Positions 7,551 to 15,605 of a stretch of 64,000 bases of DNA are shown here, piece by piece (position 1 is the stretch's first letter; each line of letters opens with the position of its first letter). Both the position numbers and the translations under genes were made by a program. Source of the stretch: Novosphingobium guangzhouense (GTDB lineage Bacteria; Pseudomonadota; Alphaproteobacteria; Sphingomonadales; Sphingomonadaceae); the NCBI RefSeq assembly GCF_002896965.1, contig NZ_LYMM01000001.1:335201-399200 (forward strand), given 5' to 3'. The notes below the pieces were generated by a model, which made no database searches, was not told where the DNA came from, and saw nothing but the letters and a program-made list of their open reading frames with translations.

Positions 7551-8776
7551 TGCAAAACCAGATTCATCTTTGGGCCTTCCTGCAGGGGATCGGCTTCTTC
7601 CCCACCGGCTGGAAGCATAAGCGCGCCAAGCCCGAAGGCGTATTCCACATGGACTATTACGCCCGCGTCGCGCAGTTGGCCGAGCAGGGCCGCTTCGACG
7701 CCATTGTCTTTGGCGACCAGTTGCAGTCACGCGGCGCCGGTGGCCGTGCGCCCGAACGTCTGGCGATGCCGACGCTCGATCCCGTCTCGCTGCTTACGGC
7801 GATGGCGGCGGTGACCAGGCATATCGGCCTCGTCGCCACCGTTTCCACCACCTACAACACGCCAGAGATGCTGGCTGAACGCTTCGGCACGATGGAGCGC
7901 ATCACCGGCGGGCGTTCGGGCTGGAACATCGTCACTACTGCGCACCCGGACACCGCGCCCAATTTCGGGGCTACCGAACTGCCGCCCAAGGACGCGCGCT
8001 ATCGCAACGCCGTTGAAGTCGTCGCCCGCGCCTGCGAACTGTGGGCCGCGATGGACCGCGAAGGGCCGGAACTGCCGCAGGGCCGCCCGGTGCTGGTGCA
8101 GGCAGGCCAGTCCCCCGACGGCCGCGACTTCGCCGCGCGCACGGCCGAGGCGATCTTCTGCCCCGCAGCCTCGATCGAGGCCGGCGTTGATTTTCGCACC
8201 GATCTGCGCAGCCGCGTGACAAGCGTCGGCCGCAATCCGGACGGCGTACGGATCATGCCGGGCCTGTCCTGCGTTCTATGCGGCACCGAGGAAGAGGCGC
8301 GGGCCGAACACACCGCCATCCTCGACCTTGCCGACGATGCGCTGGCGATCGAATATCTGTCGGAATCGCTCTGCTGCGACCTGACCGGCTTCGACCCGCT
8401 CGGCCAGATCCCGGTCGATGAAATCCTCGCCAAGACCCTGCTTCCGCAGGGCGACGTCGCCCGTTCCATCGTGCCCGGCGCGGAAAAGGGCACCCCGCTG
8501 GGCGAATTTGCCGCCAACTTCATGCGCCATCCGCGCGGCCACAACGTCTTCATCGGCACGCCCGAGCAGATGGCGGACATGATGATCGAATGGCGCGATG
8601 CGGGCGCCTGCGACGGCTTCACCCTGCAACCCAGCTACATGCCGGGTGGCCTTGAGGACTTCGTGGGGCAAGTCGTACCGATCCTGCAGGCGCGCGGCCG
8701 CCTGCGCACCGATTATCCGGGCACCACCTTGCGCGAAACGCTGGGCCTGCCCGCACGCGAAGCGGTGACGGCATGA
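7547..8776 (+). CDS. NtaA/SnaA/DszA-type flavin-dependent monooxygenase
   Basis: 409-aa FMNH2-dependent oxygenase of the two-component type. Family marks are IHLWAFLQGIG at the N-terminus, FDAIVFGDQL (50-59), TRHIGLVATVSTTYNTP (90-106), SGWNIVT (124-130), NFG...RYRNAVE (139-157) and PVLVQAGQSPDGRDFAA (181-197). Between CELWAAM and PQGRPVL it lacks roughly 35-40 residues that most relatives have (the WDSW...GPLN segment). That segment is present in the short homologue just upstream. No flavin reductase gene is in the operon, so FMNH2 must come from elsewhere. The ATGA overlap with the next gene indicates coupling. Substrate unknown; relatives attack N- or S-containing small molecules. Confidence 0.88.
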   Translation: MMQNQIHLWAFLQGIGFFPTGWKHKRAKPEGVFHMDYYARVAQLAEQGRFDAIVFGDQLQSRGAGGRAPERLAMPTLDPVSLLTAMAAVTRHIGLVATVSTTYNTPEMLAERFGTMERITGGRSGWNIVTTAHPDTAPNFGATELPPKDARYRNAVEVVARACELWAAMDREGPELPQGRPVLVQAGQSPDGRDFAARTAEAIFCPAASIEAGVDFRTDLRSRVTSVGRNPDGVRIMPGLSCVLCGTEEEARAEHTAILDLADDALAIEYLSESLCCDLTGFDPLGQIPVDEILAKTLLPQGDVARSIVPGAEKGTPLGEFAANFMRHPRGHNVFIGTPEQMADMMIEWRDAGACDGFTLQPSYMPGGLEDFVGQVVPILQARGRLRTDYPGTTLRETLGLPAREAVTA

Positions 8777-9747
8777 AGATCGGCCGCATTGCACTCGCCA
8801 CGCTTGGCGCCGTCGTCCTCGTCGGAGGGGGCACCGTGCTGGCGCTGCGCGCCGGAGCGGGCGAAACCGACCGCGCGGAGCTGGAAAAGCGCTGGGCCGA
8901 CGGCCCCTCGCGCTTCGTCACCGTCGATGGTGTGCGCCTCCACGTGCGCGAGGAAGGCCCTGTCGGCGCCCCGGTTATCGTCCTGCTGCACGGATCAATC
9001 GTCAACCTGCACGAATGGGACGACGTCGCCGCGATCCTCAAGGAGCGGTACCGCGTCGTGCGCTTCGACTGGTCGCCCTATGGCCTGACCGCGCCCGATC
9101 CTTCGGGGGTCTATTCCACTCCGCGTTCGGCGGAGCTGATGAACGGCCTGCTGACCCGGCTCGGCTATGACAAGTTTGCGCTTGTCGCCACGTCGAACGG
9201 ATCGAACGTCGGGCTCGAATACAACCGCGCCTATCCCGGCCATGTGACGGCGATGGCGTTCTCGATGCTGCCGCTGGAAAGACCCAGCCAGACACGCAAG
9301 GTCGACTGGCGACTTGGCTGGAGCCTGCCGGTGTTCAAGGCGGTGCTGCCGAACTGGCGCCCGCACTGGTTCTGGCGCGTGATGCTGCATGACACCACGC
9401 CGCCCGGTTTCCAGCCGACCGATCGCATGGTCGATCAGATCACCGAGATGAACAATCTGCCCGGCGCGCTGGATCGACAGGCGCAGTACATCCAGGCCAA
9501 CGTCAAGGCGTTCCAGACCTCCGATGTGGGCTCGGTGGCGCAAAGTGTCCACGTGCCCGTCCTGCTGCAGTGGTGCAGCTATGACGACGTGATCTCGCAA
9601 AGCGCGAAGGCATCGGTCGTACGGTTCACCAACGCGCCGGTGACGCTGATCGAATACCCGGACCTGGGCCATTTCCCGATGTGGGAAAAGCCGCAGAAGT
9701 TCACTGCAGACCTGGAGAAGTGGCTTGTGAAAGTCGCTCCGCGATAA
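8773..9747 (+). CDS. Membrane-anchored alpha/beta hydrolase
   Basis: 324-aa hydrolase with a hydrophobic N-terminal helix (residues about 5-27) that is probably an uncleaved signal anchor or signal peptide, placing the enzyme in the periplasm or on the membrane. Fold marks are VIVLLHGSIVNLHEWDD (oxyanion), the nucleophile elbow A-T-S-N-G with Ser141, an acid candidate in CSYDD and the catalytic His in DLGHFPMWEKP near residue 299. Unlike the two alpha/beta proteins of the divergent operon, it has a complete Ser-Asp-His set. Start ATG overlaps the monooxygenase stop; last gene of the four-gene operon. Likely an esterase, lactonase or amidase acting on the imported substrate. Confidence 0.85.
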   Translation: MKIGRIALATLGAVVLVGGGTVLALRAGAGETDRAELEKRWADGPSRFVTVDGVRLHVREEGPVGAPVIVLLHGSIVNLHEWDDVAAILKERYRVVRFDWSPYGLTAPDPSGVYSTPRSAELMNGLLTRLGYDKFALVATSNGSNVGLEYNRAYPGHVTAMAFSMLPLERPSQTRKVDWRLGWSLPVFKAVLPNWRPHWFWRVMLHDTTPPGFQPTDRMVDQITEMNNLPGALDRQAQYIQANVKAFQTSDVGSVAQSVHVPVLLQWCSYDDVISQSAKASVVRFTNAPVTLIEYPDLGHFPMWEKPQKFTADLEKWLVKVAPR

Positions 9748-9752
9748 TCCCG

Positions 9753-9784
9753 CGCCTGTCGGACGCGTAAGCATCCGACAGGCG
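9753..9784 (+). terminator. Strong hairpin after the monooxygenase operon
   Basis: A perfect 11-bp inverted repeat (CGCCTGTCGGA / TCCGACAGGCG) lies 6 bp after the hydrolase stop. The interior can pair two more bases and leaves a GTAA (GNRA-type) tetraloop. There is no T-run after it on the plus strand, so it may be a Rho-assisted terminator or an mRNA-end stabiliser rather than a classic intrinsic terminator. Confidence 0.55.
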
Positions 9785-10053
9785 AACAAAGAGCACGAGA
9801 GCCTTCAATTGAAGCCAGGATAAGGGAAATCTTACGGCGATAAAAGTTTCTTGATTCACATCGGATCGCAAATCGAAATTTTATCACGAGGATGACTTAC
9901 GGCGGAATACTTTGCTTTCGCCGCCGAAGACTCATGCCAATGCAAATTAATCATACGATTATAACAAACACAATTTCTGGTGAATTCGCAGATAAGCAGG
10001 GAACGTAACATCAATAGACGCCGAAAGTGCGTCATTTAACATTGAGGGACGAA
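9785..10053 (+). promoter_or_regulatory. AT-rich promoter region of the TonB receptor gene
   Basis: 269 bp without a gene, clearly richer in A+T than the flanks. GATAAAAGTTTC (9839-9850) and GAAATTTTATC (9875-9885) form a spaced, near-perfect inverted pair. The second copy is identical to 5337-5347 in the divergent promoter of the island. A good ribosome site (GAGGGACGAA) precedes the receptor ATG at 10054. No convincing Fur box is seen. Confidence 0.5.
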
Positions 10054-12570
10054 ATGACCGGCAATTATAAAATCCACTTCGCCTCGACTTTGTCTGGCAT
10101 CGCGCTTGTCGCAGGCCTGACTGCCGCACCCGCGATGGCACAGGAAACCCCCGGCGGCGACATCATCGTCACCGCACGCAAGACCGGAGAGGACATCCTC
10201 AAGGTTCCGGTCACCGTCACCGCAATCACATCTGAAACGCTTGACGCCAAGGGCGTCGTCTCGGTCACCGACATGGCCGCATCGACGCCGGGCATCAACA
10301 TCAACAACAGCTCTTCGGGCCACGCCGACCGCTCGTTCCAGCAGGTCGTCATGCGCGGCATGACGCCATCGACCACGCTTGCCACCACGACCTCGATGTT
10401 CATTGATGGCGTCGCGGTGTCCTCGCCCTCGCAGGTAAGCGCGATCAGTAACCCTGAACGCGTCGAAATCATCAAGGGCCCGCAAAGCGCGTACTTTGGC
10501 CGCAACACTTTCGCGGGCGCTATCAACGTCGTCACCAAGACGCCCGGCAACGACTGGGGCGGCGAAGTGCTCGGCATGCTGGGCACGCGCAACAACTGGC
10601 GCCTGCGTGGCTCGATCGAAGGCCCGATCGTTGAAGACCTGATCTCGTTCCGCCTCAGCGGCGAGCAGTATTCCAAGGACGGTTCGTGGAAGAACCAGGA
10701 CGGCGTGACCCTGGGTGACCAGCAGACCAAGAGCGCGTCGCTGCTCGTCGCCATTACTCCGTCTTCGGACATCACCATCAAGCTGTTCGGCATGATGAGC
10801 GAGGACAAGGACGGCCCTGCCGCCCAGACCCGCCTCTATTCCTATGACATCAAGGCGCCTGACGGTTCTACCGTCGTGCAGGGCCAGTCTAACTGCACCC
10901 TCACCGGCGACACCCGAGGGGTTCTCAACCCCACCACCGGCCTTCCGGCCGGCACTGCGGTGTCCAATCCGTACTTCTGCGGCACCATCCCGACGATGGC
11001 GAACCCGGTCACGGCGAACGTCACCAACACCGACTTCATCCGCCAGTTCCTGAACATCGGCACTAACCGCATCGTCGATCCCTCGGAAGGCGTGCAGGGC
11101 TATGGCCTTCTGCGCCGCACCAAGCATGCGCACGCCACTTTCGACTGGGAAGTTAGTGACAAGCTGACCCTCTCTGCGCTTGCCGGCTACAACCGTGAAG
11201 TCTGGACGACCATGATCGACCTTGACGGCTACGATGGTAGCGCCCTGCCCAGCGGCTATGATTATAGCGGCAATGGACAGATCGAGGCCAACGAAACCTA
11301 CGGGCAGGGTTACTTCGACTATCCGTATCTGATCGAACGCAAGATCGACGACTTCTCGCTTGAAGGTCGCCTGCAGTACGTGTCCGGTCCGTTCCGCGGT
11401 GTTGCGGGCATCAGCTACCTAAGCGCTGACCAGTTGCAAGGCCTTGGCGGCGGCACCGGCGCGCTCACCGCGTCCAGCCTGTCGCCGGGCGGTCTCAGCC
11501 GTAACAAGACCACGGGCCTGTTCTTCGGCCTGACCTACGACCTGACCGACACCATCTCGGCCAGCTTCGAAGGCCGCTACCAGATCGACCAGTTGCAGTC
11601 GTTTGCACGCCCTGCCGGTGTCACGGTAGCATCGAGCGTGTTCATCCCGGCCGGTTTCTATTCGGGCGGTACTGTGCTTGCGAGCGCGAAGTACAAGAAC
11701 TTCACTCCGCGTGCGATCGTGAACTGGCAGATCACCCCCGATATGATGGTCTACGCATCGTGGGCCAAGGGCGTGAACCCGGCGCAGTTCAACACCGGCA
11801 TCCTTTCCAACGCGGCGTCAGTACAGCAGGCGGCATACGATGCCGGGGGCCAGCTGGCGATCGAGCCGGAGAAGATCACCAACTACGAAATCGGTCTGAA
11901 GGGTCGTATCGGTTCAACGCTGCGCTACACCTTCGCAGCGTACTATGCCCAGTGGCGCAACCAGATCAACTCGACCATCATCGTCGCGCCTGATGCCACG
12001 CAGGTTACTGGCTACAGCTTCGTCACTGCAAACATGAACGCCGGTTCGGTGAACCTGCGCGGCATAGAAGGCGAAGTGTCCTGGCGTCCGACCCAGTTCC
12101 TGACGATCGACGCGGCCGGCGCGATCAACGACTCCGACATTCAGGAGTTCAAAAGCTCGACGGTCAGTGCTCTCACGGGCATCTACGACTTCTCCGGCAA
12201 GGAGATGAAGAACACGTCGAAGTATTCGGCCAACGTTGGCGTTCAGGTCGGCACCGAAATCTCGGGCTGGGACGACAGCAGCTGGTTCCTGCGCGGCGAC
12301 TGGAACTTCAAGTCGGGCGTCTGGTCGAACGAGGCGAACCTGGCTCGCACGCCTGACCTGCACCTGTTCAACGCACGTGCGGGCATCACGCGTGGCAATC
12401 TGTCGATCGAAGCGTTCGTCAATAACATCTTCAACAACAAGACGCCGCTGACGATCTCGGACAACTACACGCTCTCGCCGCTCTTCCCATATTCTTCGCG
12501 TACTTCCGCGCTGATGCTGGGCCTGGGCGATCTGCGCACCGCAGGCGTGCAGGCGAAGATCAAGTTCTGA
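10054..12570 (+). CDS. TonB-dependent outer-membrane receptor (sphingomonad OMR type)
   Basis: 838-aa outer-membrane active transporter. The signal peptide ends at AMA-QE near residue 30, a TonB-box-like DIIVTAR follows, and the plug domain carries VVMRGMTP, MFIDGV, PERVEIIKGPQSAYFGRNTFAGAINVVTKTPG (split here only for reading; about residues 108-180). A long beta-barrel ends in the typical terminal Phe (AKIKF). Start ATG at 10054 rather than an upstream one because GAGGGA sits 7 bp before it. It has no N-terminal signalling extension. Position after the catabolic operon and the shared upstream motif suggest it imports the substrate of the island rather than iron. Terminated by the hairpin at 12592-12623. 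Confidence 0.92.
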   Translation: MTGNYKIHFASTLSGIALVAGLTAAPAMAQETPGGDIIVTARKTGEDILKVPVTVTAITSETLDAKGVVSVTDMAASTPGININNSSSGHADRSFQQVVMRGMTPSTTLATTTSMFIDGVAVSSPSQVSAISNPERVEIIKGPQSAYFGRNTFAGAINVVTKTPGNDWGGEVLGMLGTRNNWRLRGSIEGPIVEDLISFRLSGEQYSKDGSWKNQDGVTLGDQQTKSASLLVAITPSSDITIKLFGMMSEDKDGPAAQTRLYSYDIKAPDGSTVVQGQSNCTLTGDTRGVLNPTTGLPAGTAVSNPYFCGTIPTMANPVTANVTNTDFIRQFLNIGTNRIVDPSEGVQGYGLLRRTKHAHATFDWEVSDKLTLSALAGYNREVWTTMIDLDGYDGSALPSGYDYSGNGQIEANETYGQGYFDYPYLIERKIDDFSLEGRLQYVSGPFRGVAGISYLSADQLQGLGGGTGALTASSLSPGGLSRNKTTGLFFGLTYDLTDTISASFEGRYQIDQLQSFARPAGVTVASSVFIPAGFYSGGTVLASAKYKNFTPRAIVNWQITPDMMVYASWAKGVNPAQFNTGILSNAASVQQAAYDAGGQLAIEPEKITNYEIGLKGRIGSTLRYTFAAYYAQWRNQINSTIIVAPDATQVTGYSFVTANMNAGSVNLRGIEGEVSWRPTQFLTIDAAGAINDSDIQEFKSSTVSALTGIYDFSGKEMKNTSKYSANVGVQVGTEISGWDDSSWFLRGDWNFKSGVWSNEANLARTPDLHLFNARAGITRGNLSIEAFVNNIFNNKTPLTISDNYTLSPLFPYSSRTSALMLGLGDLRTAGVQAKIKF

Positions 12571-12591
12571 TCGAACGCTGCTTCGAAAAGG

Positions 12592-12623
12592 AAAAGGCCG
12601 GGGTTTCCCCCCGGCCTTTTTTT
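12592..12623. terminator. Bidirectional intrinsic terminator
   Basis: A perfect 12-bp stem AAAAGGCCGGGG / CCCCGGCCTTTT with loop TTTCC is followed by more T. It lies between two convergent receptor genes (stops at 12570 and 12676), and the A-run/T-run symmetry lets it work in both directions. Confidence 0.9.
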
Positions 12624-12675
12624 ACGTCGGTTGCGGACGAAGTCATGGCTGATCCACGGCTTCGTCACGCGGGGA

Positions 12676-15075
12676 TCACATTTTCGCCGTCACCGTCAGC
12701 ACTGCCGATCGGGCATCGCCGGGGGTCGCCCAGCCATTGTTGCGAATGCGCTGGAAGTACAGCTTGTTGCCGATGTTCTTGACGTTGATCTGCGCCGAAA
12801 GATTGGGCGAGAATTCGTAGGACAGGAACCCGTTATGAACGAGGTAGTCCTTTGAATTGAGCACGACCGAATTGGTGGCGGAAGGCACGCCGAATGCGAA
12901 CTTGCCCTGATAGGTCGCGCCGTACCCGATCGTCAGGCCGAACGGCAGGCGATAGGTCGTGAACAGACTGCCCGAATGCTTCGGGGTCTGCTGCAGCGAC
13001 GATCCCGCACCCGGATTCGGCACATCAACGCTGTTCGGGCAGGTGTAAGTACCCTTGGTCGCGCCCGGATTGGCAAGGCAATAGTCGGAAACCGACTGCA
13101 CCAGCTTGCTGTCCAGATAGGTGTAGTTCGCGGTGATCGACCAGTTCGGCGTGATATTGCCGGTGGCGCCCAGCGCAATGCCATCGACGCGCGACTGACC
13201 GTCAAGCTGCTGGGTGGGAACCAGCGGGTCTGCCGTGGCAACGGCGTACTTGTCACGCTCGTTGCGGAACGCGGCTGCGGTCAGCAGCAGGCCGCCGTCG
13301 AAAAGTTCGGCCTTCACGCCGATCTCGTAGTTCTTGGCGCTTTCCGGATTCACGTTGCAGGTGGAATTGATGACGCCGGTTCCCTCAGCCGTACACGAAC
13401 CGTTGACCGAGTTCTTCGACGGCGTGCGCGAATTGCCGTAGGCCACATACAGGCTGACAGCTTCCACCGGCTTGTAGTTCAGGCCGACGCGGTAAGAGAA
13501 CAGCGTGTCGGCATTGCTGCTTTCCGTCAGCGCCGTCTGCTCACCTAGCGCGAATCCGCCCGCACAACCGCCGAAGGTTGCGCAGATGCTATGGGTGTCA
13601 AGCGTGCCGGTATTGCGCTCGACGCGGGCGCCCGCGCTCAGCTCAAGCTTGCCCAGCTTCATCGTGTCGAAGATGTAACCCGCCACGTTGGTCTGTTCGC
13701 CTACCTGGTGCGAACCCGGCGTGAAGTTGACCGGGCCGACATAGACGTTGCTGCCATAGACCGACCCAGCCGGTCCGGGTACGATCTCGTTCGGGTTGGC
13801 GATGTTGATCAGAGGATAGCTGCTGTAGACCACCGAACCGTCGGCGTTGCGCAGCGAATTGCCGGTATAGAGGTCGTACTTTTCCCAGGTCAGCGCGCCG
13901 CCGACCGTCACGGTATGCTCGATCGCGCCCGTATTGAACACCGCCTTGATATCCAGCTGGTCGAACATCAGCTGGTTGCGGGTGTCACGGGTGTTGCCGC
14001 GCGGGCCGCCGGGGGCGTAGTAGCCTGCAGGCGTGGTGCCGCAGCTGGCGCCAAGCGGCGTCAGGCCGGTGCTGGCGAGGCAGTAGGTGCCCTGCGGCGG
14101 GCTGACGCGGGTCAACTGGCGTGAATCCTGCCAGCGGGCCAGATTGCGGATCGACACGGTATCGCTGAACTCATGCTCGAAAATGCCGGTCAGCTGGTCG
14201 ATATTGATCTTCTGGCGGTCGAAGTTGCGGAAACCGAAGTAATCGCTGCGATGCACGCCGGGCACCAGACCCGAGTAATACGGCACACCGTACTGCGGGA
14301 TATTGTCGTCCTCCTGGTGGCTGTACTGCAGCGTCAGGCGGGTCGGGCTGTCGATACCGAGAGTGATCGACGGTGCAACGCCCCAGCGCTTGTAATTGTC
14401 GACATCGCGGCCCGGCACGTCGTTGCGGTGCCACATGGCGTTGAGGCGCACCGCCACAAGGTCGTTGACGCGCTTGTTTATGTCCGCCGTGGCGCGATAA
14501 TACTCATCGGTGCCGATGCCCGCCGTCGCGACGTAGGCATCGTCCGCCTTGGGCCGCTTGGTGACGATGTTGATGTTGCCACCCACCGAACCCGCGCCCG
14601 ATATCACCGAATTGGCGCCGTTGGTCACTTCGATCTGTTCAAGGTTGAACGGATCGGTACGGGTCACCTGCGCACTGTCGCGCACGCCGTCGATGGTGAT
14701 GTCGTTGCTGGCGCTGTAACCACGGAACGTGATGTTGTCGCCGGGGCCCGTGCCGCCCTCGCCCGCGCCGAAAGTGATACCGGGCACTGTCGCCAGCACA
14801 TCGCGCAAGGTCAGCAGATTCTGCTGTTCGATGACGTCGTTCGAAAGCACTGTAATGGTCTGCGGCGTATCGCGAACGGGACGGGTACGCTTGGGCGACT
14901 CGAGCGTCCGGCCCGGTGCTTCGGTAATGGCCGAATCGGACACGGTGACACCCCCCAGGCTACGCTCGGCATCTGCGGACTGCGCCATCGTGCCGGTCGA
15001 CGCGAAAGCTGGTGCGATACACGAAAGCGCAAGGAAAGTGCGACGGGCGGCCGCCTTTGACGATTGAATTGGCAT
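12676..15075 (-). CDS. TonB-dependent catecholate-siderophore receptor (Fiu/FhuA type)
   Basis: 799-aa outer-membrane receptor of the siderophore subfamily. The signal peptide ends near TMAQS (residue about 32). The plug has DTPQTITVLSNDVIEQQN, LATVPGITFGAGEGG, NITFRGYSASNDITIDGVRD and FNLEQIEVTNGANSVISGAGSVGGNINIVTKRPK-type motifs that mark catecholate receptors such as Fiu. Cysteines paired in extracellular loops are visible (YCLAS...ASCGTT, ICATFGGCAGG). The barrel ends TVTAKM, so the last residue is Met rather than the usual Phe/Trp. A GAGGGGG ribosome site precedes the ATG at 15075 and a Fur box lies about 33-51 bp upstream, so iron starvation should induce it. Confidence 0.93.
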   Translation of the reverse strand: MPIQSSKAAARRTFLALSCIAPAFASTGTMAQSADAERSLGGVTVSDSAITEAPGRTLESPKRTRPVRDTPQTITVLSNDVIEQQNLLTLRDVLATVPGITFGAGEGGTGPGDNITFRGYSASNDITIDGVRDSAQVTRTDPFNLEQIEVTNGANSVISGAGSVGGNINIVTKRPKADDAYVATAGIGTDEYYRATADINKRVNDLVAVRLNAMWHRNDVPGRDVDNYKRWGVAPSITLGIDSPTRLTLQYSHQEDDNIPQYGVPYYSGLVPGVHRSDYFGFRNFDRQKINIDQLTGIFEHEFSDTVSIRNLARWQDSRQLTRVSPPQGTYCLASTGLTPLGASCGTTPAGYYAPGGPRGNTRDTRNQLMFDQLDIKAVFNTGAIEHTVTVGGALTWEKYDLYTGNSLRNADGSVVYSSYPLINIANPNEIVPGPAGSVYGSNVYVGPVNFTPGSHQVGEQTNVAGYIFDTMKLGKLELSAGARVERNTGTLDTHSICATFGGCAGGFALGEQTALTESSNADTLFSYRVGLNYKPVEAVSLYVAYGNSRTPSKNSVNGSCTAEGTGVINSTCNVNPESAKNYEIGVKAELFDGGLLLTAAAFRNERDKYAVATADPLVPTQQLDGQSRVDGIALGATGNITPNWSITANYTYLDSKLVQSVSDYCLANPGATKGTYTCPNSVDVPNPGAGSSLQQTPKHSGSLFTTYRLPFGLTIGYGATYQGKFAFGVPSATNSVVLNSKDYLVHNGFLSYEFSPNLSAQINVKNIGNKLYFQRIRNNGWATPGDARSAVLTVTAKM

Positions 15076-15107
15076 GTGTTTCCCCCTCTGTGGACGAGGC
15101 GGCTGAT

Positions 15108-15126
15108 AATGCGAATAACTCTCACT
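15108..15126 (-). promoter_or_regulatory. Fur box of the siderophore receptor gene
   Basis: On the coding strand the site reads AGTGAGAGTTATTCGCATT. It matches 16 of 19 positions of the classical Fur consensus AATGAGAATTATTCTCATT. It lies 33 bp upstream of the receptor ATG, where it would cover the promoter. Confidence 0.75.
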
Positions 15127-15605
15127 ATCAAGACATATAACAGAATGTGGCTCTTATATTTCGATTCATGAAATATACGTATGCGCGGCTTCCCATGGTG
15201 AACTCCACAAGGCGCCAAATCCAAGCGGCCGCATTCTCGAATCCGACCCATGCGCAAGCCATTAAAGCCGATCCCGATTGCGCAGCCTGCCGACGCTGCT
15301 CCGCTCCCGCCGGGCATCCGGCGCTGAACCAATGCACAAGAAACCCTTTAATGCCCGAAGCATTCAAGCGGAAAAACCTTGCTCGCAGCCGCATAATATC
15401 AACGGCAATGAAGCAAAGCATCAGTCGCCTCTGCCTTTGCGAATTCCCCACGAAGGGGCATCGATATTTAGCGGGATCCCCAATATAGAACGGCTGACCT
15501 ATTCAATCGGCGATCATCAACGGAGTGGGGGATGCTGACCTTCAGCCCTTCTGCCTCATCGGTTCTCTCTGATGCGTGGCAAATGAACGTAGCGCGGCGC
15601 GGGAG
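15127..15605. other. Long intergenic region with one perfect inverted repeat
   Basis: About 480 bp between the siderophore receptor promoter and the end of the glycosyltransferase gene, with no credible gene. It holds a perfect 8-bp inverted repeat TATATTTC-gattcat-GAAATATA at 15155-15177, which could be an operator or a small hairpin. Base composition is more AT-rich near 15120-15180 and 15380-15520. Short frames here lack ribosome sites and family features. Confidence 0.45.

Noticed and set aside
9785..10053. Fur box before the TonB receptor at 10054
   Set aside because: The AT-rich sequence has no stretch close to the Fur consensus, unlike the site at 15108-15126.
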